Shown: in pieces, positions 34,440 through 41,071 of the stretch
Layout of the letters: each line of letters begins with the position of its first letter
Numbering within the stretch: position 1 is the first letter of the stretch
DNA from: Actinomycetes bacterium
GTDB lineage: Bacteria; Actinomycetota; Actinomycetes; S36-B12; UBA5976
DNA length: 41,071 nt
Assembly: GCA_021814565.1 (NCBI GenBank)
Contig: JAKAIC010000007.1
Span: forward strand, 1-41,071
Direction: 5' to 3'
The notes under the pieces: generated by a model
Told to the model about the DNA's origin: nothing
Databases searched by the model: none
What the model saw: the letters and a program-made list of their open reading frames with translations, nothing else
Position numbers and translations under genes: made by a program

Positions 34440-36205
34440 GCGTGCCCCACCTGCGTCGTCACGGGAAATCGGACCTCCAGCAGCATACGTCCAGTGCCGG
34501 CATCATGCGTGAGGCTCCAACGTTCCGGGCTCACCGAATCCAGCCACTGCGATCCGAGACCTGCCACTCCGCGACCCGCGGGCACGCCGTCATTGCGCAC
34601 TCGCACGAGCACCTCGTCCGCGAGCTGCTGCACAGCAATCTCGATACGAGTGGCATGGGCGTGGCGAACGGCATTGGCGATGGCCTCTTCAGCGACGGCA
34701 AGCACCTGCTGGCATGCCGAACAGTGCTCCTGGTCCGGGAGGTCCAGCGTCAGCGTGATGTCGACGACCGCGGACCACTCGGCCACAAGCGTGCCCAGCG
34801 CCTTGACCACATCCAGGGGTTCCGGTTCGAAGGCACCGATAAGCGGCGTCTCCATCAACGAGTCGAGCCTCTGCAGGGCCTGGGTGGCGGTTGCCGGATT
34901 GCGTTCGTCAGCCGCTCTTTCCAGTTCCAGCGAAATGGCCATCAGCCGACCCTGCAATGACGAATGCAAGTGTCGTGCCAGCAACCGGCTGGCCTCGGCC
35001 AGCTCGCGCGCACGCACCCGCTGCGCGACATCGGCTGCGTTGAGGCTGGCCGATGCCATTTCCAGGCGCACCCGGCGGGTACCCGTCAGCCCCACGATGA
35101 TGGAGGTGGCGGCCATCAGCAGCACACCCCCCAACGAACAGACGACTGCCCAGGCCACGGCCTGCGAGGTAGCCCAGCCCAGTTGTGGCATCACCAGCGG
35201 TGGCACGGACGCGATCAGCATGGCGGCGATGATGCCCGTCCAGTATTCGGCTGCACCGCGATGGCCCGGCACGCGCACGATGAGGTCAGCCACCGCCAGC
35301 ACCACACAGATGCAGGTCAGTTGCAGGATGAACATGAGCACGGCCCAGCCCGGGCTGGGCATGGACATGGCCATGCCGCTGGTGAAGAGCCAGGCGATGA
35401 GAGCCGACCAGAAGATGGGATAGGGCTGCGGATAGCAACCCAGACGCAACAGCAGCGGCAGATCCACCCGCACCTGCTCGCTCGGCGGCTCCTCCCACAA
35501 CTCATGCGAAATGGGGCGTATGTCGTGGTCCACCGCCTCACGCAGCGATGCTGCGATGCGTCGCAGCATCTGCACGGATTCATCGAGATCCATGGGCAGG
35601 GTCATGAAGGCACGGGTCCGTGACACGGACTCCTGCACTCGCACCGAGACGGTTGCGGCCAACTCCCTGGCCAGCGCCTGGGACAGGGCACTTTCATGCT
35701 GTGCGCGAACCAGCATCCGGGCCTGATCATCGAGCAGTCGTTCGCGCTCCGCGATGAAGCGGTCCCGGCCGTTGTAGTAGAGGCTGGTCAGCGCCAGCCA
35801 CACCAGCCCTTGGAAGGCGCCCGTCCAGAACCGCGTGATCCCCAGGTAGAGCGAGGGGATTCCGACCACCGAGTGCAGCGAGCCGATGGTGAGCATGCGG
35901 ACGGCGCCCACCACGGCAAAGGTCAGGATCTGCGCCTTCACCTGCCGCAGCACCAACCAGGTGCGCGAAAGCCAGCCGTAGAGCATCAGCAGCAACGCGG
36001 CGGCAGCGGATCCTAGGACGGCGGTTACCAACCCCCAGAACACAGTGCGCGGTGACTCCAGCAGGCGAACCTGGGCGACGGCCGTGGTGAGCGTGCCGAC
36101 GGGGACCATGTAGAGCAGTGGCCGCATGCGCAGCGCCGCGCCGGTTTCGACGGCCAGCCACACCTGCCGCACCCCATCGGCGAAGGACTCACTGGCGCGT
36201 GACAT
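34436..36205 (-). CDS. Multipass membrane sensor kinase-like protein with HATPase domain
   Basis: The 589-aa protein has a first membrane block of four helices (about 25-150), a coiled cytosolic region (about 150-255), a second block of four helices (about 265-385), and a C-terminal NarL-type kinase module. The dimerisation helix reads LLARHLHSSLQGRLM (His near 410), keeping His but with Ser where the family usually has Asp (LHDxxxQ). HATPase motifs are EEAIANAVRHAHATRI and GVAGLGSQWLDS; the G1 box is reduced to RNDG. It may be a divergent kinase. The ATG lies in the end of the regulator gene (17-nt overlap). Confidence 0.82.
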   Translation of the reverse strand: MSRASESFADGVRQVWLAVETGAALRMRPLLYMVPVGTLTTAVAQVRLLESPRTVFWGLVTAVLGSAAAALLLMLYGWLSRTWLVLRQVKAQILTFAVVGAVRMLTIGSLHSVVGIPSLYLGITRFWTGAFQGLVWLALTSLYYNGRDRFIAERERLLDDQARMLVRAQHESALSQALARELAATVSVRVQESVSRTRAFMTLPMDLDESVQMLRRIAASLREAVDHDIRPISHELWEEPPSEQVRVDLPLLLRLGCYPQPYPIFWSALIAWLFTSGMAMSMPSPGWAVLMFILQLTCICVVLAVADLIVRVPGHRGAAEYWTGIIAAMLIASVPPLVMPQLGWATSQAVAWAVVCSLGGVLLMAATSIIVGLTGTRRVRLEMASASLNAADVAQRVRARELAEASRLLARHLHSSLQGRLMAISLELERAADERNPATATQALQRLDSLMETPLIGAFEPEPLDVVKALGTLVAEWSAVVDITLTLDLPDQEHCSACQQVLAVAEEAIANAVRHAHATRIEIAVQQLADEVLVRVRNDGVPAGRGVAGLGSQWLDSVSPERWSLTHDAGTGRMLLEVRFPVTTQVGHA

Positions 36206-36824
36206 TGCCCGTCATCTCGAGGTACGCACGGGTGAGTTGCACCCGCTGATTGAATGACGAATCCGCTGGCAGTTCGAGGCGGAGTGCCACCCGTCGCATC
36301 ATCTGTTCCACCGCGCGCTCGGAAACGTTGCGACGTCTGGCGATTTCAGCGTTGGTGAGTCCTTCGGCAACGGCCCGCAGAATCGACAACTGGGAATCAG
36401 TGAACTGTTCTGCCAGACCCGGCTTGCTGATGACGCCACGCTGCCGCGGTTCCATACAGGTCTGGAGTGCTTGCGTTAGGTCAGTGATCGACTGCACATC
36501 GCGCTTGCGCAGGAAGACGGTTCGTGAGGGCAGATCGGGTGCCTGCTGCGCAAGCAGGCGGGGCGAGTCGTAGGTGGTGAGCACGACGATGCCGATCGCA
36601 GGATTCTGCCGACGCAGGGCGATGGCGATATCGGCACCATTGGGGCCGATGCCGAGATCGAGATCCAGCACCGCCGCTTCCGGGTGACCCAGGGCGGCGA
36701 ACTTCATGGCCTCGCTCGCGGACGCCGCTTCCCCAATGACGCTCAAACCCTGCTGCCGCAAGGCAGAGGCCACGCTGGAGCGGGTGAGTCCGTCGTCCTC
36801 CACCACCAGCACGCGCAGGCCCAT
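36189..36824 (-). CDS. NarL/LuxR-family response regulator
   Basis: From the ATG at 36824 the protein is 211 aa: receiver domain (3-125) with the acidic pair near 9-11 (EDD), D54 in AVLDLDLGIGPNG and Lys in FLRKRDV, then a LuxR helix-turn-helix (about 145-200; FTDSQLSILRAVAEGLTNAE, RRNVSERAVEQMMRRV). It is cotranscribed with the membrane kinase and hydrolase. AATAAT, the best -10 match in the window, ends 6 nt before the ATG, so the longer frame reaching 37871 is rejected; that frame is antisense to the Sua5 gene. Confidence 0.9.
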   Translation of the reverse strand: MGLRVLVVEDDGLTRSSVASALRQQGLSVIGEAASASEAMKFAALGHPEAAVLDLDLGIGPNGADIAIALRRQNPAIGIVVLTTYDSPRLLAQQAPDLPSRTVFLRKRDVQSITDLTQALQTCMEPRQRGVISKPGLAEQFTDSQLSILRAVAEGLTNAEIARRRNVSERAVEQMMRRVALRLELPADSSFNQRVQLTRAYLEMTGNVTRQ

Positions 36825-36830
36825 GACTTC

Positions 36831-36836
36831 ATTATT
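36831..36836 (-). promoter_or_regulatory. Leaderless -10 element (AATAAT) of the regulator-kinase-hydrolase operon
   Basis: AATAAT on the minus strand (5 of 6 to TATAAT) ends exactly 6 nt before the ATG at 36824. Confidence 0.55.
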
Positions 36837-36866
36837 CACGGTTCGACGTCGCCGACTGCCTGCAGG

Positions 36867-36872
36867 CACAAT
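36867..36872 (+). promoter_or_regulatory. Leaderless -10 element (CACAAT) of the Sua5 gene
   Basis: CACAAT ends exactly 6 nt before the GTG at 36879 and 9 nt before the ATG at 36882. Its spacing favours the GTG. Confidence 0.42.
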
Positions 36873-36878
36873 GCGCGT

Positions 36879-37814
36879 GTGATGGGAACCGACGCGCGGC
36901 TGGCCGCGGAGTGCCTGCGTCGCGGCGGTCTGGCTGCACTGCCGACGGAAACCGTGTACGGCTTGGGCGCCGATGCCACCAACGCGGTCGCGGTCTCTCG
37001 CATCTTCACGGTCAAGGGCCGGCCAGCCGATCATCCACTCATCGTGCACCTCGCCGATGCCCGCCAGGTCCGGTCCTGGGCACGCCAGATGCCGGCCTAC
37101 GCGCAACTGCTGGCCGCGGCCTTCTGGCCGGGGCCGCTCACCCTCATCCTGCCCAAACTCCCCGAGGTGCTCGACATCGTCACCGGCGGCCAGGACACGG
37201 TGGGCCTGCGCGTGCCGGCCCATCCGCTCATGCACGAGGTGCTGGAACATCTGGGTCGCGGGGTAGCAGCGCCCAGCGCCAATCGCTTCGGCAAGGTGAG
37301 CCCCACCGCTATCGAGCATGTGTTGGCGGACATCGGCAACCTGCTGGGAACCGACGACTACCTGCTCGACGGCGGCCCCTGCGCCGTCGGTGTTGAATCC
37401 ACCATCGTGGACTGCACCGGGTCGTCGCCACGGCTGCTGCGCACCGGCGCCGTGTCCGTCGAGATGATCGAGCAGACAACCGGACTGGCAGTGCTGGGGG
37501 CGGATGGTCGCATTCGCGCCTCCGGAACCCTGGCCAGCCACTACGCGCCCACCGCCACCGTGCACATTGTTAAAGCCGAGGACGTGAACAGCGCGAGCGT
37601 GGGTGCCGGGCTCATCGCCAGCGCCGCCGTGCGCACACCCGCGGGGATGGTGCGGCTGCTGGAAGCGGCCGACCACGGGGAGTACGCGCGCAACCTCTAT
37701 GCCGCCCTGCGTCGCAGTGATGAACTGGGACTGCGCGATGTGATCGCAGTGCTGCCGGAGGACGCGGGCTTGGGCTCGGCCATCCGCGACCGCCTGCAAC
37801 GCGCGGCGCATTGA
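36879..37814 (+). CDS. sua5: L-threonylcarbamoyladenylate synthase (Sua5/TsaC)
   Basis: The 311-aa enzyme makes threonylcarbamoyl-AMP from Thr, bicarbonate and ATP for t6A37 of tRNA. It has the YrdC/Sua5 catalytic domain (about 1-200: LPTETVYGLGADA, KGRPADHPLIVHL, APSANRFGKVSPT, VGVESTIVDCTG) and a C-terminal Sua5 domain starting SGTLASHYAPTA, so it is the long Sua5 form, not the short TsaC. The GTG at 36879 is chosen by the 6-nt spacing from CACAAT; the ATG at 36882 would give one residue less. It is divergent from the regulator gene, with 54 nt between start codons. Confidence 0.93.
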   Translation: MMGTDARLAAECLRRGGLAALPTETVYGLGADATNAVAVSRIFTVKGRPADHPLIVHLADARQVRSWARQMPAYAQLLAAAFWPGPLTLILPKLPEVLDIVTGGQDTVGLRVPAHPLMHEVLEHLGRGVAAPSANRFGKVSPTAIEHVLADIGNLLGTDDYLLDGGPCAVGVESTIVDCTGSSPRLLRTGAVSVEMIEQTTGLAVLGADGRIRASGTLASHYAPTATVHIVKAEDVNSASVGAGLIASAAVRTPAGMVRLLEAADHGEYARNLYAALRRSDELGLRDVIAVLPEDAGLGSAIRDRLQRAAH

Positions 37815-37821
37815 GGCCCGC

Positions 37822-37827
37822 CATACT
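37822..37827 (+). promoter_or_regulatory. Leaderless -10 element (CATACT) of the lipoprotein gene
   Basis: CATACT ends exactly 6 nt before the ATG at 37834, in the 19-nt gap after the Sua5 gene. This picks the ATG over the GTG at 37828. Confidence 0.5.
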
Positions 37828-37833
37828 GTGCCC

Positions 37834-38631
37834 ATGCGTGCGCTGCGTCTGACCGGATGGGCTTTGGCCACCGCCCTGGCCGTCAGTGGTTGTGGCCTGA
37901 CGGATGCGCGTGATGCCGCCCTGGCGGAGGCGCGCGTGAAACCACTGGATATGGCTGACAGCCTGCGCCCCGGTCTGGTCGGGATGCCCGACTACCCTGC
38001 CACCGGCTGGGGCAATTCCGCGCCTGCAGCCACGACATCCGCCACCGTGCAGGCCCGCCTGCAGCAGATCGGTCTGCAGGCCGCTGAGCTCGGCCCTGCA
38101 CTCACGGTCAGGACGGAACCCGATGGCACGTCACTCGGCATTCCCACACTGGACTTCTGCGCTGCCAACTACCCCAGCGAGGCCCTGCGCAGTGCCCGCG
38201 ATCAACGCGCGGCCTACGACAAGCACGGCAGCTTCGCCGGCATCTCCAGCGAAGTGGTGCTCTACCAGTCGGACGCGGCCGCGCAGCAGGCGCTGCACGA
38301 GGTGACGGCGGCCCGCATCGCCTGCCCTGTCGACAAGCCGGTGAAGACCTTCGACGGCCACACCATTGTCTTCGCCTTCCATCCGGCACCGGGACCGTCG
38401 AACACGCCACTGCTGCCGGCGGATGCGCGGCTCATCATCCACACCACCATGAAGGTTGATGGGCAACCGCAGACCGCCTTCCTCGTCTATCAGGTACAGG
38501 GTCGCGTGCTCGCCGCGCTGTATGCCGTGGATACGACGGGCAAGCCCATGGCGCAGTCGGCACTCGATCCGCTGTACGGCCTCGCAGGCGACATGGCCAA
38601 CCGCCTGAGAACCATCGCCCCCACCTTCTGA
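37834..38631 (+). CDS. Predicted lipoprotein of unknown function
   Basis: The 265-aa protein has a lipobox VSGC with lipidated Cys20 after a hydrophobic signal (LTGWALATALA), then an extracytoplasmic domain of about 240 residues with two conserved-looking cysteines (FCAANYPSE and RIACPVDKP) that could form a disulfide. The layout resembles the PknH-like sensor lipoproteins of Actinobacteria, but I do not recognise the family with confidence. It follows Sua5 on the plus strand but probably has its own promoter, and it is convergent with glnR across the repeat at 38647-38707. Confidence 0.75.
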   Translation: MRALRLTGWALATALAVSGCGLTDARDAALAEARVKPLDMADSLRPGLVGMPDYPATGWGNSAPAATTSATVQARLQQIGLQAAELGPALTVRTEPDGTSLGIPTLDFCAANYPSEALRSARDQRAAYDKHGSFAGISSEVVLYQSDAAAQQALHEVTAARIACPVDKPVKTFDGHTIVFAFHPAPGPSNTPLLPADARLIIHTTMKVDGQPQTAFLVYQVQGRVLAALYAVDTTGKPMAQSALDPLYGLAGDMANRLRTIAPTF

Positions 38632-38646
38632 CGCCCCCCACCCTCG

Positions 38647-38707
38647 CGCTTCACCGGCAGTTCTTGCGCGACACGCCGTGTTTTCAGTGAGTTCCGGCGG
38701 TGAAGCG
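38647..38707. repeat. REP-like inverted repeat, copy 2
   Basis: The same outer ends as copy 1 (CGCTTCACCG / CGGTGAAGCG, a perfect 10-bp stem) and the same loop core GCGACACGCCGTG, but the inner stem has diverged and no longer pairs fully. It lies between the convergent lipoprotein and glnR genes and may serve as a bidirectional terminator. Confidence 0.75.
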
Positions 38708-38716
38708 GGATGGGGA

Positions 38717-39424
38717 TCAAGCGATGGTGGAGGACTGGCGGGTCTGCTCGGTCTCGAAGCGGTAGCCCACGTTGCGCACGGTGCCGATGAGGTTCTCGAA
38801 GTCACTGCCCAGTTTCATGCGCAGCCGACGCACGTGCACATCGACGGTGCGCGTGCCACCGAAGTAGTCATAGCCCCAGACCTCCTGCAGCAACTGGGCG
38901 CGCGAGAACACGCGCCCGGGGCTGCTGGCCAGGAACTTCAGGAGCTCGAACTCCTTGAACGTGAGGTCAAGCGCGCGACCGTGAAGCTTGGCCGTGTAGG
39001 TGGCCTCATCGATGACAAGTTCACCATGACGGATCTCCTCCGTGGACTCGGAGCCGTTGTTGCCGGCCATGGCCAGCTGCCTGCCCAGAGCCAGGCGGAT
39101 GCGGGCGTCGACCTCCGCCGGACCAGCGGTGTCGAGCAGAACATCGTCGATACCCCAGTCCGCGGAAACGGCCGCCAGCCCTCCCTCGGTGGCGATGAGG
39201 ACGATGTTGTTGTCGATGCCGGTGGTGCGGACGAGCCGGCACAGCGAACGTGCTGCGGCCAGGTCGCGGCGACCGTCGACCAGCACGATGTCCGACGCCG
39301 GCGCACTGACAAGTGCGGAGACCTCCGGGGGCAGCACTCGCACCTTGTGTGTGAGCAGTGCAAGCGCGGGCAGCACCTCGGTGGAGAGGGTCATGGCGCG
39401 AGTCAACAACAGCAGCTCAGCCAT
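38717..39424 (-). CDS. glnR: GlnR-family atypical response regulator
   Basis: The 235-aa regulator opens [20 protein letters not shown] and contains VDGRRDL with D50, [20 protein letters not shown] and a winged-helix domain ([51 protein letters not shown]), an end-to-end match to actinobacterial GlnR. GlnR controls nitrogen metabolism without a partner kinase; the D50 pocket is kept for structure in known members. The ATG at 39424 is preceded by AAGAGGTGG. The longer frame to 39760 runs through the duplicated prepilin peptidase tail and is rejected. A 9-bp inverted repeat lies upstream. Confidence 0.93.
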   Translation of the reverse strand: MAELLLLTRAMTLSTEVLPALALLTHKVRVLPPEVSALVSAPASDIVLVDGRRDLAAARSLCRLVRTTGIDNNIVLIATEGGLAAVSADWGIDDVLLDTAGPAEVDARIRLALGRQLAMAGNNGSESTEEIRHGELVIDEATYTAKLHGRALDLTFKEFELLKFLASSPGRVFSRAQLLQEVWGYDYFGGTRTVDVHVRRLRMKLGSDFENLIGTVRNVGYRFETEQTRQSSTIA

Positions 39425-39442
39425 ACCCACCTCTTGAACACA

Positions 39443-39487
39443 AGAACTCGGACAGCCGGACGCCGGATGGCACCGTTGCCGAGTTCT
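39443..39487. promoter_or_regulatory. Inverted repeat upstream of glnR
   Basis: AGAACTCGG (39443-39451) and CCGAGTTCT (39479-39487) form perfect 9-bp arms 27 nt apart, 19-63 nt before the glnR ATG. It may be an operator or leader hairpin. It does not look like a known GlnR box to me. Confidence 0.4.
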
Positions 39488-39510
39488 GGCTGAACAATAG
39501 CGGAGTCCGG

Positions 39511-39718
39511 TCCCTGGACGGCGAGCCGCGCCTCGAAGAAGACACTGAGTGGCAGCCGCAGGAAGGCGCCCAGCAGCATGAAGGGCCCGAAGGGAATCGT
39601 GTCCTTGCGGCCAGTCCCTAGACCGCGAGCAGCGCCTCGAAGAAGGCACCCAGTGGCAGCACCAGGAAGGCGCCCAGCAGCATGAAGGGCCCGAAGGGAA
39701 TCGTGTCCTTGCGGCCGG
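39511..39718. repeat. 104-bp tandem duplication at the prepilin peptidase 3' end
   Basis: Copy B (39511-39614) and copy A (39615-39718) align with nine mismatches by hand. Copy A encodes the C-terminus of the peptidase including [16 protein letters not shown]; copy B repeats it downstream of the stop. The stop TAG in copy A (39620-39618) corresponds to CAG in copy B. As 104 is not a multiple of three, copy B is in another frame relative to the gene. Confidence 0.92.
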
Positions 39719-40382
39719 TCCTGCGTGACGCCAGCAGCGCCGCAGACAGGGCGCCGCCACTCATGAAGCCCAGCGCCGTGGCACCCACCACGTAGGCCCA
39801 GCCCAGGTACCCCGTGAGGGCACCGATACTGAGCGCAAGTTTCACATCGCCCATACCCATACCGCCACGCGTGAGCAGGTTCATCAGGAAGTACAGGACG
39901 AACAACGCCACGGCTCCCAGGAAGGCGCCCTGAAGCGCGGCCGGACTGTGGAAGCCCGCGTCCGCAGCCGCCAACAGCAGGGCCACTCCCGCCGCGGGCA
40001 GCGTCAGCACATCGGGAAGGCGTTTGTGGTCGACATCGATGAACCACAGGGCCGCGGCCACAGGCACGAAAAGCAGCCAGGCGATGGCGAAGATACTGGG
40101 GAGCGGCGTGGTGACGACGGCCACGGTAAGCAGTACGCAAAGCAATTCCACCTGCAGGCGACGCGCACCGGGGCTGGTGCCGCACACCCGACAGCGACCG
40201 CGCCGGACCATCCACCCCACCACGGGGAACTGCGCGTGCCAGCCCAGTGGCGCAGCGCAGGTGCCGCATCGGAGCTTGCCCCGCAACGGTTCCTGCTCGG
40301 GCACGCGTTCGATGAGCAACTGCGCGAACCACGACACCGCAGTGCCGTAGACGACCGCGATCAACAGTGCCTGCCAGGTCAT
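39618..40382 (-). CDS. Prepilin peptidase (A24 family, PilD/ComC-type)
   Basis: The 254-aa membrane aspartic protease has cytosolic zinc-type CxxC pairs (C39/C42, C64/C67), catalytic Asp in [11 protein letters not shown] (near 116-118) and GMGMGDVK (D179), and about seven membrane helices. It cleaves, and may N-methylate, type IV prepilin-like leaders. No pilin or Tad genes are in the window. The ATG at 40382 is chosen for an AGGAGG 4 nt upstream. The C-terminal 35 residues lie in the tandem duplication, so the present stop may be secondary. Confidence 0.92.
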   Translation of the reverse strand: MTWQALLIAVVYGTAVSWFAQLLIERVPEQEPLRGKLRCGTCAAPLGWHAQFPVVGWMVRRGRCRVCGTSPGARRLQVELLCVLLTVAVVTTPLPSIFAIAWLLFVPVAAALWFIDVDHKRLPDVLTLPAAGVALLLAAADAGFHSPAALQGAFLGAVALFVLYFLMNLLTRGGMGMGDVKLALSIGALTGYLGWAYVVGATALGFMSGGALSAALLASRRTGRKDTIPFGPFMLLGAFLVLPLGAFFEALLAV

Positions 40383-40455
40383 GGAGCCTCCTAGGTGCGA
40401 TTCTCGCAACCTAGAGGGAGTTCCCTGTGGACGACGGGCCGAAATCCGAGCCTTC

Positions 40456-40461
40456 TACACT
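40456..40461 (+). promoter_or_regulatory. -10 element (TACACT) of the GT87-like gene
   Basis: TACACT ends 7 nt before the GTG at 40469; no SD is present. The 86-nt spacer from the divergent prepilin peptidase start shows nothing else recognisable. Confidence 0.38.
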
Positions 40462-40468
40462 CACCCAC

Positions 40469-41071
40469 GTGCTACGTATCGGGCGGTGGCTGGACGACGG
40501 GCGCGTCATGGCGGGGGCATGGGTCACCACCCACGCGCTCGCGCTGGCCATCTGGCACTTCTATGCATATGCCGCCTGTTGCGACGTCCACTACTACTGG
40601 ACGCAGATCTCCCGGCTGCAGCTGGTGGGGCCACAGCACACACTGACCGAGTACCCCACGCCCGTCATCTGGATCATGCAGATTCCATGGTGGATCTCGC
40701 AGGGCGAATGGACGTTGTACCACCGCTCCTTCGACGGCCTGATGATGTTGCTCGACGGCGTCTTCGCCATCGCCCTGTGGCGAGCGGGCGGCACCCGTCG
40801 CGTTCAGGCACTGCTCTTCTGGCTGGCCTTTCCACTGCTGCTCGGTCCCATCGCCTACATGCGCTTCGACATGATCCCGGCCGTGCTGGTGGGCGCCTCC
40901 CTGCTCACCCTGGGCGAGCAACGCCACCGTGTTTCAGGGGCGCTGACCGGCATCGGCGCGGCCATCAAGTTGTGGCCGGCAGCGCTGTGGCCCGTGTTGC
41001 TCGTGAGCCAGCGCAAGGGCAAGCTCCGCGCCAGCATCTGGTTCCTCGGCACCGCCGCGGCGCTGGCACTG
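40469..41071 (+). CDS. GT87-like membrane mannosyltransferase (5' part)
   Basis: The frame is open for 201 codons from the GTG at 40469 to the window end. It has several membrane helices, an early DVHYYWTQI, and the segment MRFDMIPAVLVGASLLTL followed by GALTGIGAAIKLWPAALW, a signature of the GT87/DUF2029 polyprenyl-phosphate-mannose mannosyltransferases. These use lipid-linked mannose on the outer face of the membrane to build lipoarabinomannan-like glycans. TACACT lies 7 nt before the GTG. No SD is seen. The C-terminus is missing, so the assignment rests on the N-terminal half. Confidence 0.78.
   Translation, partial: MLRIGRWLDDGRVMAGAWVTTHALALAIWHFYAYAACCDVHYYWTQISRLQLVGPQHTLTEYPTPVIWIMQIPWWISQGEWTLYHRSFDGLMMLLDGVFAIALWRAGGTRRVQALLFWLAFPLLLGPIAYMRFDMIPAVLVGASLLTLGEQRHRVSGALTGIGAAIKLWPAALWPVLLVSQRKGKLRASIWFLGTAAALAL

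Noticed and set aside
36825-37871. Long N-terminal extension of the LuxR-type regulator
   Set aside because: It runs antisense to the Sua5 gene; the receiver domain begins at the ATG at 36824, which has a good -10.
39425-39760. N-terminal extension of GlnR through the duplicated region
   Set aside because: It reads the prepilin peptidase tail in the wrong frame; the GlnR N-terminus and an SD sequence start at 39424.

Overview
High-GC actinobacterial chromosome (class Actinomycetes by gene content; I cannot name the genus). Clade markers are WhiB, CarD, mycothiol synthesis (MshA), SenX3-RegX3, GlnR, a Nur-like Fur protein and DUF5719/DUF2516/DUF4395 genes. I count 40 protein genes, two of them cut by the window edges, and no rRNA, tRNA, CRISPR or transposase. 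Several blocks keep an order I recall from Mycobacterium and Streptomyces: whiB with an NDP-sugar pyrophosphorylase; carD-ispD-ispF-cysS-rlmB; mshA-ybjN-gpmA next to senX3-regX3; ygfZ-Fur-nitrobindin-thioredoxin-glnR.

Layout. 1-9569 (minus): cell-envelope block with a SpoIID/LytB wall protein, a sugar-nucleotide pyrophosphorylase, whiB, a giant GT2 membrane glycosyltransferase and a DUF5719 protein. 9774-16322: an LCP wall-polymer ligase (plus), convergent with a five-gene operon (wecB, UDP-HexNAc dehydrogenase, ABC permease, ABC ATPase, glycosyltransferase) that looks able to make UDP-ManNAcA and export a polymer. 16458-22840 (minus): carD, ispD, ispF, a PAS-GGDEF diguanylate cyclase, cysS, rlmB. 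22841-23349: non-coding, with four 76-bp tandem repeats. 23350-25127: regX3 and senX3. 25236-27800 (plus): mshA, ybjN, gpmA. 27871-32183 (minus): methyltransferase, DUF2516, asparaginase, ygfZ, nur-like, nitrobindin and a 36-aa membrane protein. 32214-36824: DsrE-like protein, DUF4395, thioredoxin, hydrolase, membrane kinase and LuxR-type regulator. 36879-41071: threonylcarbamoyl-AMP synthase, lipoprotein, glnR, prepilin peptidase and the start of a GT87 mannosyltransferase.

Most notable: (1) SenX3 has Asp instead of His at its phosphorylation site, has lost the adjacent Lys and Thr and lacks membrane segments, while RegX3 looks intact. (2) Eleven genes have a NANNNT -10 hexamer exactly 6 nt before the start codon, a strong sign of leaderless transcription, including a divergent pair sharing only 30 nt. 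(3) The 76-bp array begins with a copy of the 3' end of regX3. (4) A perfect 26-bp inverted repeat has a diverged relative 22 kb away with the same loop. (5) A 104-bp tandem duplication has moved the stop codon of the prepilin peptidase gene.
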